A DNA stretch of 64,000 nucleotides from Exophiala sp. HKRS030 (lineage: Eukaryota; Ascomycota; Eurotiomycetes; Chaetothyriales; Herpotrichiellaceae), in the NCBI GenBank assembly GCA_023897205.1, contig JAHWDD010000010.1:2046001-2110000 (forward strand). The letters run 5' to 3'. The translations under genes and the position numbers were made by a program. Positions 44,967 to 56,897 of this stretch are shown here, one piece after another. Position 1 is the stretch's first letter; every line of letters starts with the position of its first letter. The notes under the pieces are model-generated. The model saw only the letters and a program-made list of their open reading frames with translations. It did not search any database and was not told the DNA's origin.

Positions 44967-45923
44967 CTAGTGCTGCAGCATACCCCCATCCATACGGTAG
45001 TTGCTTCCTGATACCATGACCGCATCGTCACTGGCCAAAAACAAGAACACCTTGGCCACCTCTTCCGGTTCAGAGGCTCTTCCTGTGGCAATATCAGCCA
45101 GGGCTTTCACCTCAAGATTTCTGTCTCAATCTGAAAGACCCGCTCAAGCAGGAAGCCCCCAATAACTACTGCCAATATCACTTACCTGCGGGTGAAGCTT
45201 TAACGCGTTCTTCGAGGTCTCCCCAGGCACCAGCCAGAGGCGTGTTCACGTAACCTGGTGAGACAGTATTGACTCGAATTTTGTCCCTTGCATATTCCTG
45301 AGCTGCTGTCACCGAAAGAGCACGGACGGCGAATTTTGACATGCTATAAGCACAGAGTTCTGGAAAGGCTGCTTCGCTAGCAAGACTTGCAGTGATAATA
45401 ATGCTACCCCCTTTCCCGATGCTTCGCATTTTTCCTGCAGCATATTTAACTCCCAGAAAGGCTGTAAGGTGGTATTCTTGTCAGTCTATGGACTTATCTC
45501 GAGACTAGAAAAGCGATGAGATTGCGTAGGGGAAAGGTACTTACGTCCACGGGCGTTGATCCGTAACTGACGGTCATATTCTTCGGACGTCGTGTTCGAA
45601 ATAGGAAGGATTGCTCCGACGCCAGCATTCAGGACCACGATATCGAGCCCTCCCAGGTCTTGAAAGCATTTGTCCACAAAGGCAATCACTGACCCTTCGT
45701 CGGCCACATCAGCTTTTTGGAAAGCATAAGTACTCGAATCGAAACCTTGCGATTGTAGCAATGAAGTTGCTGACTGAATTCCTTTTTCTGAGATGTCAAC
45801 ACCAAATACTTTAGCACCCTCGGATAGGAAAAGCTGAGTAACTGAGAGACCAATTCCACTTGCAGCACCGGTCACCAATGCTGTTTTGTCCGCTAGTTTA
45901 TTGGTGTGGACAGTTCGAGTCAT
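44967..45923 (-). CDS. Short-chain dehydrogenase/reductase
   Basis: Three exons: 45545-45923, 45186-45461 and 44967-45124, encoding 270 residues. The classical SDR signature is complete: cofactor loop TGAASGIG (about 19-26), NAGVG, catalytic Ser in TASLASEAA, and YSMSK (Tyr/Lys). The C-terminus ([20 protein letters not shown], then [12 protein letters not shown]) is normal. Introns 1 and 2 have GTAAGT donors. To keep the frame, intron 2 must end at TTGAG (a GAG acceptor), which is unusual; the neighbouring CAG sites produce stops. The substrate is unknown. Cofactor is most likely NAD, since the end of the second strand has Asp (GVDIS). Confidence 0.88.
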
Positions 45924-46796
45924 GATGAGAGCTGAGGCACAGTGACTTCAATGAATCAAAGTACTGAAGATTTCCGGAGCTCTGTGCGCGTCTTATCTCT
46001 GATACTGAAAGATGCATCTAACGAAGCCCTCAATATCTCTCGGTTCAAGGTGCCGAAATTCCGACCAATCCCTGAATCTTTTGGGATGCGGAAGCATCAG
46101 TGCATCTTTCGCCAGAGATTGTTTCCAGTCCCACTGAAGTCGTTTTGACCATACTCGGAATCAAAGCATTAATATGCAGTACTCCAGACTACTTTTGCAC
46201 ATTCAGGTCATCAACGGAGCATCTCCGACAATACATCAAACGTCTTGTAAACGGATTTGTATCTCCGAAGGGGTCACGGTCGTCCGATATGACATCGACT
46301 AGAGGTCATTAGTTACATTGAACATCAAATATTCGGCAATTCACTTTCCGCAATCGACTTTGTGATGGTGGTCTAGGCTGGTCTTCCTGGCCCGGCTCAA
46401 ATCCCCGAGTTCCCCAGCATTCGGTCCCAGATCTGATACCCGGAAATTATCCCGCCAATTCCACTACCCAGCCTTTTGCCGCTTCAGGAAATACAAGGAT
46501 GAACAATTTTGATCAAGCTGCACGTGAGTATATATTGCATTCATCTTTTCGACATTGGTTGGAAGTCTGCGATCAACTTTGCCGCGCGGTTACCTCTCTG
46601 ATCTCCACAGTGGAGATCATTCGCCCGTACGAAAATGGAGGCAAATTTCCCTACGGCCAGCGATGCCGACGTCCGCCATGAGATTGAGGAGACCGTGCAT
46701 AACCGTACTTTATCCAGGTACTGAGGTGATGATCGGGAGTATGCCAATGTACTCCCAAACTGAGTATGGAACAACTCACCTGCCTCAGTTTTCCTA
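45924..46796. other. Intergenic, no supported gene
   Basis: About 0.9 kb between the SDR start and the MFS relic. Short open frames only. It may include the lost promoter of the MFS gene. Confidence 0.5.
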
Positions 46797-47760
46797 GTCG
46801 GTGGTCTCCACTTTAAGCACGCTGGAAAGCACGTGCTTGTGCCCCAACTATCAAATGATCCTTCTGATCCACTCAACTGGAGCTTCACGTGGAAAATGCT
46901 CAATATGGCTGGCATGGCCATCGCAACTTTTCGTGGGCCGTTGGCCCCTCTTGTGATCTCATCTCAAGTTCCATATTACATGGCGGAATGGAACAGATCA
47001 CTACCCGATGTGATCCAATTCGTCAGTTGTAACGCCCTTTTGATGAACAATATCTAGTCTGAAATCTCACTCCCAGGTTGGTGTTAGCATTCTAGTTCTG
47101 GGCTTTTCCAATTTCATGTGGATCCCAATGGACCGAGCCTATGCATGTTGACCCATGGCATTCCTTTCGAATGTTGCTTCAAAGATATGGAGAGCAAAGG
47201 CGAGATCGTATGGCTTATTCATGGGCGCATGTGTTATCACTGGTATAGCATGTGGGCCACCGGAAACATTGCCAGGAATGATGAGAGTAGTATTAGGAAG
47301 CACAATGGTTTATTCGCTGACTTGTATTGCAGCTAGTCGCAGATGTCGTATTCTCCCATCAGCGAGGTTTCTATATGAGCCTGTGTCTCTGGATAGGATG
47401 GTCTGGTCCTTTGGTAGGAGAACACTCTTTACAAGCATAGTTTAACGTCCCATGCCTAACATCCCCTAAGGTTGTCCGGTCCTTGCTGGAGTCATGTCAG
47501 GCAAGTATGGCTGGAGAAAGTTCTGGTGGCTTTGCATAGCCATCGCCATCTTCGCCTTGATCTATCAGGTACTGACTGATGTCCGAGACGCGATTGGGAG
47601 AGTGCCACGTACCGATCGTCCGAGAATCAATTGGTGAAGCTTCGACATCCAACTTCGAGAAAAGAACTGGTCAAGTGCAATTGGAAGAAGAAGCTCAAAA
47701 TTCCATCGAAATACCTCACACCAACGAGATTGTCATTAAACTGACCGTAGCATACCCTAA
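46797..47760 (+). pseudogene. MFS transporter pseudogene
   Basis: The conserved MFS order is readable but scattered over three frames with several stops: HVLVPQLSNDPSDPLNWS, then SILVLGFSNFMWIPMDRAY, then VADVVFSHQRGFYMSLCLWI, then VLAGVMSGKYGWRKFW, then LCIAIAIFALIYQ, and ETRWERATYR. The blocks are colinear with the first six membrane helices and central loop of fungal drug/solute H+ antiporters. Nothing of the second half is recognisable after about 47760. Transport function is lost. Confidence 0.82.
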
Positions 47761-48239
47761 GTGTGGAACCATTGGAACTCAGAATTCCAGTCCCATCGCA
47801 GAAGCCCGATTGATAAAGTCTGAGGAGTGCACTGCCTTGAATGCCTCCCTCAATCTTGATAAGATTTCTTCACTGGGAAGCTGAGAACACCATGACTGTA
47901 AACAACCAATTTATCACATTTTGCGTTCAATAACTTGCTTTCAGGACTACCTGGTCCCTTTGAATGCTATGTAATATCAGAACAGCGGTCTTTCCCTACC
48001 GTGTTCCACTCTGAAATGAATAGAAACTGTTCAGAACGAATGTCTGCAAACCAAGTCTCTACTTGAAAGCTATTCCACTGTCCACAAGCAAGTCCTTCTA
48101 TGTATGGGTGAGCACTGTCTCATATATCGAACAAACCCACCAACCCACTCCATTCGAGCCAGGAAGCTCAGAGCATTGGCAATGCACTCCGGAATTGACA
48201 CTCGACCAAGTGTAGTCCAGATCGAGAGTAAGTTTCCAT

Positions 48240-48555
48240 CTAGCTCTAAACTTGCTCTTTAGTAGTCCTAGTTGTTTGGTGGCCACAACGCCGAGATTTT
48301 GGACCCTAGCACCTCTAGTCACGTCTGCCACGATGCCAATAGCTTTGTCCCGGGCCTCATTGATCTCTTTCATCACCTTATCGATCTCTCCTTTTCCCAG
48401 GATGTTATTAATGACCACCCCGAATCCGTCTCGAGAGGCGCGAATGCCAATGGAATTTTAAGTCCTTGGGCAGAATCTGCCACGATTGACACATCTTTTG
48501 TCATCTTGTACATCTTTGGACGCCTTGCCAGCGCAGTATCCGAGCCTGTCTGCAC
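48240..48555 (-). pseudogene. Truncated SDR pseudogene fragment
   Basis: The N-terminal third of an SDR is recognisable in two frames. A degraded cofactor region reads DVSIVADSAQGL. After a frame change come VVINNILGKGEIDKVMKEIN and AIGIVADVTR...VQNLGVVATKQLG. Homology stops near 48240; the NAG, Ser and Tyr-Lys parts are missing. It is of a different SDR subtype from the intact gene at 45 kb. Confidence 0.65.
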
Positions 48556-49201
48556 ATAAATGATATCCTCGAGGACTATTGTGTGCTACATATCCATGCG
48601 GAACCTTGCTGACAAACTGGGTATTTCGGAGTCAGAAATATACTTGAAGCATCGGTGATTATATTATGAGTGAATCGCCAAATCGAAAGGAGACGATGGA
48701 CAAGTGGATAGATCTCCCATCTCGAAGTCGTGGATAGTTTCCTTTGCATGGAATTTCGGCGCACCTCGACCGAGATTCCGAATCAGGGGTCATTTGACTG
48801 CAGCCAATGACATGTCGTGACTCTTTCAGGCGTTCTGCCGCACTTTCGTCCAGTGATGTCAGCTTATTGTTCGGGGTCCCAAGACGTGGTTGATCGTCTC
48901 CTCGAGCCTCGCAAGACGCTAGCAGCCGTGTGTGTTTTCCAAACCCGCGGAAAATTCCACACGCGGACGTTGGCCTGGTGAAGCGCCGTGCGCATCTCGT
49001 CCCCACTGGTTCATGCACTCCGCGTGCACGGGGTATCAGTGACCGTGGTTCCGATGATCGAGGACATAAGAGGTATACAAGATGGACCGAGCAATTTCAA
49101 TTCCATCGCTGCGAAGTATATCCGATGAGGGTTTGAAATATCGAGCGTTGAACAAGATCAAGTAAAAGAAACAAGAGATCCACAACCTTGAACGATTCAA
49201 G
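48556..49201. other. Intergenic, no supported gene
   Basis: About 650 bp between the SDR fragment and the BVMO start. Short open frames only. The region should contain the BVMO promoter. Confidence 0.5.
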
Positions 49202-50809
49202 ATGTTCCAGCGTTACTACGATGTGGTGATTATTGGAGCAGGCATGGGTGGCATTTATCAAGCCTATCGTCTCATCAAACTTGGGCTGACGGTGAAGGTC
49301 ATCGATCGGGCGGGAGGGCCAGGAGGGACTTGGTACTGGAATCGATATCCGGGGGCGATGAGCGACACTCATTCAGAACTCTACCGCTATTCCTGGGACA
49401 AAGAGGACTTGCAAGAATATGCTTGGTCACACAATTACCTTGACTCTGCGGACATTCTCACCTATCTGAACCATGTCGTCGATCGTCACGACCTGAGGAA
49501 ATACATGCAGTTCCACACTGAAGTACGCTCAATCACATGGAACGAACAAGACTACCAGTGGAGCACTCACACTAGCGACGGCGTCTTCACCTCTGCCTAT
49601 GTAGTCACTGCCCTTGGTATTCTCAGTGAGCCTAATTGGCCAAGCATTACCGGGCTCAATACTTTTACAGGAGAGCTTTACCATACCGCTCGTTGGCCTG
49701 AAACTTACGACTTCTCTAAGAAGAAAGTTGGTGTGATTGGAAATGGTTCCACTGGTGTCCAACTCATCACGAAGTTGGCACCAAAGAGTGCATCATTACT
49801 CTGCTTCCAGCGACACCCTCAGTATAGTGTACCAGCTGGGCGAAAACCTGTGTCCAAAGAAGAGCGCGAGGTTATCAACAAGAATTATGAAGCGATCTGG
49901 GACCAAGCAAGGCATTCTTTCGCCGGAGCTGGGGTTCAAGAAGCCACTGTAAAAGCCATGGATGTTACAAAAGAAGAAAGAAATCGTGTTTACCAAGAGT
50001 CCTGGGACGCTGGCAGTGGCATTCGGTTCCTGGTTGGAACATTTTCGGATTTGACTACTGACGAGGAGGCTAACAAAACAGCTTGTGAATTCATACGAGG
50101 CAAGATTGCAGAGATTGTGAAAGATCCTGAAAAGAGACGTAAATTGACACCGACAGACCTGTATGCTCGGCGACCGCTTTGTGATACAGGATATTACGAG
50201 CAGTTCAACAGGAAGAACGTCGACATTATCGACATCAAGGAGAATCCGATCTCCGAGATAACCAGCAATGGAATCAAGCTTGCTGATGGGACTATACATG
50301 AACTGGATGTGCTGGTGTGCGCCACCGGCTATAATGCTTTCGATGGAGCATACAGAAAACTCCATATCGAAGGACGAAACCAGGTAACCCTGAACGATCA
50401 CTGGAAGAATGACCCCTCCACCAATATGGGTGTCGCTACCGCCGGCTTCCCAAATCTATTCATGATTCTCGGACCCAAATCGCCCCTAGCAAATGTACCA
50501 CCAATGCTTGAGGCACACATTGACTTCATCACCTCCGCCATCACGTATGTTGGAGAGCAGCGCAAGTCTAACCCGCGCAAGACTAAATTGGCACTAGAAT
50601 CGTCAACGCAAGGCGAAGACGAGTGGGGTGCGCTGTGCAATGCAATCAGTGATAAGCTGATCTTCAAGAAAGCCGATTCATACTTCTTCGGTGGCAATGT
50701 TGAAGGCAAGGTGCGCTCCACACTCGTTTTCTTTGGTGGTATGGCCATGTTTGCGCAGAAGCTGCAAGAAAGCGTTGACAGTGGATTTGCTTCATTCAAA
50801 TTGTCTTGA
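49202..50809 (+). CDS. Baeyer-Villiger-type flavin monooxygenase
   Basis: A single-exon protein of 535 residues. The FAD Rossmann motif is GAGMGG (12-17), followed by GGTWYWNRYPG (41-51). The BVMO fingerprint F-x-G-x3-H-x3-W is present as FTGELYHTARW (155-165). The NADPH Rossmann motif is GNGSTG (180-185). The late ATG motif is VLVCATGYNAFDG. All key residues are intact, so it should insert oxygen next to a ketone carbonyl (family knowledge); the substrate is unknown. The start follows a short leader. It is convergent with a Zn2Cys6 regulator and lies between SDR and MFS relics. Confidence 0.94.
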   Translation: MFQRYYDVVIIGAGMGGIYQAYRLIKLGLTVKVIDRAGGPGGTWYWNRYPGAMSDTHSELYRYSWDKEDLQEYAWSHNYLDSADILTYLNHVVDRHDLRKYMQFHTEVRSITWNEQDYQWSTHTSDGVFTSAYVVTALGILSEPNWPSITGLNTFTGELYHTARWPETYDFSKKKVGVIGNGSTGVQLITKLAPKSASLLCFQRHPQYSVPAGRKPVSKEEREVINKNYEAIWDQARHSFAGAGVQEATVKAMDVTKEERNRVYQESWDAGSGIRFLVGTFSDLTTDEEANKTACEFIRGKIAEIVKDPEKRRKLTPTDLYARRPLCDTGYYEQFNRKNVDIIDIKENPISEITSNGIKLADGTIHELDVLVCATGYNAFDGAYRKLHIEGRNQVTLNDHWKNDPSTNMGVATAGFPNLFMILGPKSPLANVPPMLEAHIDFITSAITYVGEQRKSNPRKTKLALESSTQGEDEWGALCNAISDKLIFKKADSYFFGGNVEGKVRSTLVFFGGMAMFAQKLQESVDSGFASFKLS

Positions 50810-51195
50810 TTCGAATGCGACGAACCTTTATCGTTCGACAAAAATAGAGCCTGAAAGCTATTGACGTGGTCCTTGGTTTGATCAATCCGTACATAGCTAT
50901 CCAATCATGTTGGAACGTCAATCTCCTGAACTCCATTCACGTTTATGTCTGTCAAAGGCTAAAATCCGTGTAGTGATGTAGGCATTTATCATGTCCTCAG
51001 TATAGGCAAGTCTATGTAGGAGTGACAAAATGACAAAGGGAGAGCACGGAAATTGAGACAGAACGACAGATATTGACATGCTACCAAAGTGAGCGAGTGT
51101 GAAGGCTTGACAGATTATACAAACGAGCATTTATCTTGAGCATTTATCTATGTAATTGTTCGCTACAGATTCGCCACCGAGGGAGTTCCCGTCAA
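50810..51195. other. Convergent 3' spacer
   Basis: About 390 bp between the 3' ends of the BVMO and the Zn2Cys6 regulator. No gene or structure seen. Confidence 0.5.
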
Positions 51196-53639
51196 CTAAA
51201 ACACGGTCCTCAAGTGCCTGGAGAATGGCTGAGCCGTCTGAAATGTTGGTTGTTGCGGAAGGTGTTGGTCAGATAGCTGTGGGTGCACTTGTCCGATCCT
51301 TGTCGGGTCGATTGCTTGAAAGAGGTCTGATAACTCGGTACTCAGTAAATTACCATCTATAGCATAGCCGCCCGCGCCAAAATCTGGTTCACTGTAGACA
51401 GTGTTGTTGTTGAAGGTAGTAATTTCTCTTGTGCTAGTCGCTGATTTAGCGGCCATCGGAATGAACAGCTGATTCTGGGAATGGAAATCCGTGTCCAGAC
51501 TTGAGGTGTCGTCTCGTCCCTGCCTTTGCTTGTCTTGCTGAGGCTCCATATAATGGAGTATTCGAGTATCTGGAACTGTGACTTTTAGATGCTTGATGAT
51601 TTTCCAGAGTTTTCTGGCAATATTTGACTTTGCTGAAATTCCCCCAATCAGCTTGAGAGCCATATGAAGCTCTTTGCGACAGTATTCATGGAACTGAACC
51701 TTCCCGTGATATGCAGCGAGCAAAATCACGATCAGTGCAGAATAGAGGAAGTAGTTGAAGCAAGCAGCGTGACAACTGTAAATCTCAGAAGTTTCGCCTA
51801 ACTTGTCCAGTAAAATGATGGTGCTTTTGGCCAAATCAACAGCAACTCTAGAGCCTTGAAGGTCTGTCGTGATGGCAAGTTCCGTGAAAAGAGAGCTTCT
51901 GTGAATCATCATCAAAAGCTGGTTTTTTCGGAGACAGTTGAGGACCCGTAGCCTGTTTCGTGCAGGAGAAAGCGACTCGAGCACAATTTCATCGTCTTGT
52001 TCGATTCGGAGCTCGGGAATCAGTGAATCGTACCATTGTTGCACCTGGTACCTGAGGAATGCAGTTTTCTCCCTGTTTACGGGCTGCTCCAGGTGATCAG
52101 CACCGGAGAAAGCTTTCAGTATTTTTGACCCAATCCTCGAGTGTGCAATCATACTTGTGAAAAGGTATGGATATGAATCAATCTGTAGTGAAATTTAGCT
52201 TGTGCAATGGAGGGTAGAACGGATTGGGGCTTGACATAACCTACCGGCTCCAACAGGCTAGGGTCTATATCGTCTTCTTGTATCCCGAAGGGTAATGCGG
52301 TACCAAAGCTCCATCGTCTATCCAGGCAGTAGATGCACCAGAACAGTCTGTTTGCAAGTTCTCGTTCATGCAAGTTCTGGAATGTTGTAAAGGGCGGTTC
52401 ACGGAGGTGTAAGCCTATTTCTAGAGCAATCCTTGCCGCAAGTCCAATAGTTCGCCAAGCAAGCACTTCCTCGTCACGGTAGAATTGGTAGAAGCTCTTC
52501 ACTTCGTTAAAAATTTCCTTTTGATGTCGACAAATATACACATACCATTAATGTCAAAATTTCCGCAAGATGGATGTCAGCACAGACTCCAGATGGTCGA
52601 TGATCAATCTCGACCTCCAATTCGTCCATTAAGGCCGAACTAAGATGAGTTGAACCACGGTTTTCAATTGCTATTGCAATAGCGAGTACAATTTCCAGAG
52701 TATGGAAGTGCCTTTTAGAGGTTGAATCGAGTTTGAAAGCGTGCCAAGTTGCTGGATTAATCGATACAGCGATACTATCATAGAATCGATTTGCAAATTG
52801 TCGGACATTTTCAACATCGATCAATGGGTAGACCGATCCACATTCGTCTTCATATACATCAATCAAACGCATTGAATCGGCTTTCGAGAAGGAGAGAAGG
52901 GGATGAAATGCGATAGCTAGTCTCCCAGAAGCGGGTACCGCATTAGCTGAGGCAGTTGCGTGACCGATGACCGCCCTATCTATCAACTCATGAGCTGACG
53001 GAGATCTTGGGACAGTGAGCCTCGAAGGTGTTGAAATGTTTGAGCCATCAAGTCCTAGATTTCCGATTTCCGTTGGCGACAACACTGTGAGAAGTTGTGG
53101 TTCGGTTGGGAAAGTGGTCAATCGATTTCCTGGTTCTGGTCTAGAGTTTTCGGTCTGAGCCGATGTATGAAGTGCCTGGTTTTGTGACACGGATTCGGGA
53201 ATTTTTTCTCGAGATACCAACATGCTGACTTGTTTTTGTAATGCTTCAAGTTGTTGTTTCAATTGTTCCATATCTCTGAGTCACGTCAGAAGTAGTAGAG
53301 ATTTGCCTGGGCGAAATTTCGACATACGACAAGCGTCCAGCACGATCAGGCCTGTTATTCAAGTACAAGCAATCCACATTATGACGATGACAGTGGTCGC
53401 ATGGACTCGTTCCCGTACACTTAACTTTTCTGCGTTTACACTCTTTGCTATACCTACGAGTCAGCGGACTAGATATTGTTGTAAGAGCTTGGAGATATGA
53501 CATACCATGCTGTTGCAGCGTACCTTGGACGCCGAGATCGCATATTTCTGGTTGGGAGACCTGATGCCTCTTTTCCTACTGGAATTGAATTATGCTTGAG
53601 CCCTGAGGTCCGAGGGGTCAGAGAATCTGTCATGGTCAT
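51196..53639 (-). CDS. Zn2Cys6 fungal transcription factor
   Basis: Five exons: 53506-53639, 53328-53447, 52546-53275, 52245-52496 and 51196-52182. All are GT-AG and in phase, encoding 740 residues. The binuclear zinc cluster CKECKRRKVKC, then PCDHCHRHNVDC (about 45-71), spans the first junction; only the acceptor TATAG restores its first cysteine. A coiled coil (DMEQLKQQLEALQKQVSML) follows. The fungal-specific regulatory domain has the usual RDEEVLAWRTIGLAARIALE, then LHERELANRLFWCIYCLDRR. The C-terminus is Gln-rich and possibly activating. It may control the adjacent BVMO and the remnants around it (inference). Confidence 0.9.
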
Positions 53640-54434
53640 ACCGTCAGGCTGATGGACGTCCAGAGCCAAGCCTTCACGAATCGTCGGCGGACGCGAATAA
53701 TCCAAACTTATTCTTGAAGGCCAAATCCCACCGGGCAAGATTGTCTTATCCAAGAAGATTTAAAGAGCGAATAAATATCAATGTAACCTACAAAAGTCCA
53801 CTTGCTAGGACATGTGAACTGGGGTGAGGCTCCGCAGAAAAGGACGTACTGGGGTACGGGGTAGGACGAGCGGGGTTCCTGGTAGCCGTGTTTGGGCCGG
53901 AGAGCCCGTCCGGTACGTATTCATGTACGAACAGCCCAGTAAGGGCGGAAAGGGTCCGAGATCTGTATACGCATTGCTTAGACCATCAGACGACAACGGA
54001 TGTCAGGCCTGTGTTGCGTTAGTCGATGATCAATGGGATTCCCTACGATTGACGGGCGTTTCAAACACCATATTCAACAACTGCAACTCCAGATTGATGG
54101 TTCAGCTAGCAAATCACTTAATTGAACACAATAGGAATATCTTTACTCCGTATATTGCCAAAGTCAGAGTTTGAGCTATTCCCCGCGATTCGGCGATGTA
54201 AGACCTTGGCAAGAAGAACGTCCTTTTCTATGCTTCTTCGATCTCTTCCTTTCCATAACCGATATATACACGTATAGAGCATATAGTATATATTAGATAA
54301 GTTATTATGGCTCCTCTCAGAAGTTCATCCCTCATACGATGACTGGGGCAAGGGATACGTTCACATTAGAATGTTGTGGCCAATTTACAGATTCCCTCAG
54401 GGCAATGAGCATCTATGGTGGATGACGGAAGGCT
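53640..54434. other. Intergenic, no supported gene
   Basis: About 800 bp upstream of the regulator and downstream of the HET gene. It includes a G-rich stretch near 53815-53960 within a 116-codon open frame (53824-54174, plus) that has no recognisable domain, and an AT-rich stretch near 54250-54310. Confidence 0.5.
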
Positions 54435-56531
54435 CTAACACAGCACAATAGTCTCAAGCTTGGCCTTGCCAAAGTGAAGCTTCGCCATCGCCTCCCCATT
54501 CATAATCCCGTGAACATAAGATTCTCCCACAAGTTTATAGGCGTCACCGTGTGGCTTTAAAACAACTGGAGCGCCGCAACCATGGAATACACAGATCAGG
54601 TCCCCTTGCTGCGAGTGCTTCGGCACAAGTCCGACGTACCCACCCTTTGTCTTCATCAACCTTTTATTATCTGTCATTGTAAGAATAAACTGAAGAGCTC
54701 TTTCGGATGCGCTGTCCAGCGAGTCCTTCCAGATATCATATTTTTTGGGCAATTTGGGGAAATAGTACTCCAAATCTTCGCCAGCAATCTCAAATGCGCG
54801 ATTACACCGTTGAAAGCTACCAAATCGTTGGTAAAGTGACGACAAAGCAGAATGGTGTGTCCCAGTTTTGCCAAGCCAGGGAATAGATCTAAGATTAGTT
54901 GCGACTGACGGTGCAAGCTTGTTCATTTGGCCGAGCGTCAGCGTTGCCCATATCGCATTTCGGATACCACCCTCATCTCCGTACGGATTTGTGAGAGTGC
55001 TTGAAACTATGGGACGGTGTGGAGGTTCAGTATGTGGGCAGAGGTCGCAGCCCAAACCGTCAATTACGTCGAATTTGAAGCCTCGACATATAAGACGAGT
55101 CTCATCTCCATCGACCTGATAATCGTGGCGTAAATCTCCAGAAGCGTGAAAAATGCTAGAGCTGAGTTTCCATCCTGACAGATCTTTCGGTGGAAGGGAC
55201 CAGTCAACTACCCAAGAAGGGTAGTTTTGATGGTCCAGGGTGTTTGATCTGACTTGGCAGATAATGTCGAGACTGCCAGTCACTTTAATAACGGCACGGG
55301 AGAAATTGCGATAAATTTCTAGCTCGGTAGCATGGTAGTCTGGAATGACGACTTCGCGTATGGCAGGGTCCATCAATCCCAAGAGGCCATATATTTTGTC
55401 CCTCGCGTCGAACACTTCAGCGAGGCGGCCTCTCTGAAGAAGTGCCATGAGGTCCGAGAGAGATCCTCCTCCAAGCTTCGAACGGCTCATCTCAATCAAA
55501 AGAGCAAGTTGAAACTTCCTTTGTTCCAGCTGCACAAGGCCGTCGACCATTGTCATCGCTTTCTGGTAGAGTATGTCATATAAATCCTGCATAAGGATCC
55601 CTGCTACGATTAACCAGAGATGTAACAAGCACTCTTGATCGCCCCACAAAAGTGCGGCCCTCATGTTGGCAAGCCCAACCTCTTGGATGATCCACAAACG
55701 CGCCCAGTACTTGCAGTACACAAGATTCAACAGCCCTTTCCAAGTCGAATCCTCGTACACATATCGCCGCGTACGCACAGCCTCGACGTGCTTTAAGGCT
55801 TTAGACGGAGAGGTCATACTCATCCGTGCAAGCTTGTTAATAAAATTAAAGGTTGATTCACTCTCTTCTGTCTCGCTTCCCATCCACGCTAGCACGGTAT
55901 GCGCTTCTGCGAAGATGTTTTCCAGGCGTCTGATCTCGATATTGCGTTCTATTATGTCTTTCTGGTTGATGCACAAGGCGTCAATCCAGATGTATTGCCA
56001 CTTGTGTTTTCTCATCCAGGAGCCGATGCTCCGAAGGGCGTTCTCAAGATTCGGCGTCACGTCGACAGGTTGTCCGTTCACGATAATCTTGCGCATCAAA
56101 TTGGATTGACCCCATACATAAGAAAGCGCGTAGAAGTCTCCCCATTTCCATCGAGAGCAGTCCGCATTGTATTTTCTTTTGTTCTGGTACTTAGGATTCT
56201 GGTCTAAGATATCGAAATCCGGCTGCAGAAGCCGAACACTCGAATTTTTCGACGCTGAGCATAGTCTTACCAGCTGAGAATCCCCGACTGTGATATGATC
56301 CCAGAGGAGAGCTCGAGCATTCGACAACTTAGCCAGCCTATTGTCTTTCAGAAAGTCGGCATATGCTGTAGTATAATCATCAAGCGAAACATGTTGCAAG
56401 AGACATTTAACTGGTTCTGGCTCTACCAGCGCTGTTGCTGTTGCACCATCCGGGGGTAAGACTGGAGACAATATCTTGATCAATCTTATTTCGTTCTTTC
56501 GAGAATCAAGTGGTTTATACTTGAACGGCAT
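54435..56531 (-). CDS. HET-domain (heterokaryon incompatibility) protein
   Basis: A single-exon protein of 698 residues. The HET domain is intact, with block 1 FYALSYVWGQ (133-142), block 2 WIDALCINQKDIIER (182-196) and the third block AHTVLAWMG (about 209-217). HET proteins mediate cell death after fusion with genetically different hyphae, or other non-self responses (family knowledge). The N-terminal 100 residues are unusually long for the family and of unknown fold. The C-terminal half has no NACHT, ankyrin or WD repeat and ends with the LVGESYVHGIMNGEA block common to HET proteins. Start ATG at MPFKYKPLDS. Confidence 0.93.
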   Translation of the reverse strand: MPFKYKPLDSRKNEIRLIKILSPVLPPDGATATALVEPEPVKCLLQHVSLDDYTTAYADFLKDNRLAKLSNARALLWDHITVGDSQLVRLCSASKNSSVRLLQPDFDILDQNPKYQNKRKYNADCSRWKWGDFYALSYVWGQSNLMRKIIVNGQPVDVTPNLENALRSIGSWMRKHKWQYIWIDALCINQKDIIERNIEIRRLENIFAEAHTVLAWMGSETEESESTFNFINKLARMSMTSPSKALKHVEAVRTRRYVYEDSTWKGLLNLVYCKYWARLWIIQEVGLANMRAALLWGDQECLLHLWLIVAGILMQDLYDILYQKAMTMVDGLVQLEQRKFQLALLIEMSRSKLGGGSLSDLMALLQRGRLAEVFDARDKIYGLLGLMDPAIREVVIPDYHATELEIYRNFSRAVIKVTGSLDIICQVRSNTLDHQNYPSWVVDWSLPPKDLSGWKLSSSIFHASGDLRHDYQVDGDETRLICRGFKFDVIDGLGCDLCPHTEPPHRPIVSSTLTNPYGDEGGIRNAIWATLTLGQMNKLAPSVATNLRSIPWLGKTGTHHSALSSLYQRFGSFQRCNRAFEIAGEDLEYYFPKLPKKYDIWKDSLDSASERALQFILTMTDNKRLMKTKGGYVGLVPKHSQQGDLICVFHGCGAPVVLKPHGDAYKLVGESYVHGIMNGEAMAKLHFGKAKLETIVLC

Positions 56532-56897
56532 GGTCGTCGACCCTAGGCCGGGATGCTTCTTACTAAATCGGGTTGGTCTGCCGACTCAGCTGCAGTTTTG
56601 CGACAGTTGAGCTGTGGCGGATGAGAAATAGTGATGGATTCAACATGCTGCACAAAAGGAAGGCTTCAAATCTGCGGTCTGTTGCCAATATCACCAGTGC
56701 AAGTAGGCATCAACTGGTTGCTTGAAGGGGCTACAGGACAGTCAGGCTGTCACTGCCAACGCATCGTGGCTGAGCACGCCGCGAATGGGGAAGCGAGGAG
56801 TCCAGCGATAGCAGGGCTGTCCAGTGGCGGAGCCCTCCTTGCCAACTCATCCCCCATTGCACCAGCTGGTCATTCTTAATCAACTATTTTTCATCTC
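56532..56897. other. Divergent intergenic region
   Basis: About 370 bp between the HET gene (minus) and the CAX-like gene (plus). It contains presumed promoters for both. No other feature seen. Confidence 0.5.

Noticed and set aside
53824..54174. 116-codon open frame between regulator and HET gene
   Set aside because: It is low-complexity at the start, shows no family, and is not supported by context.
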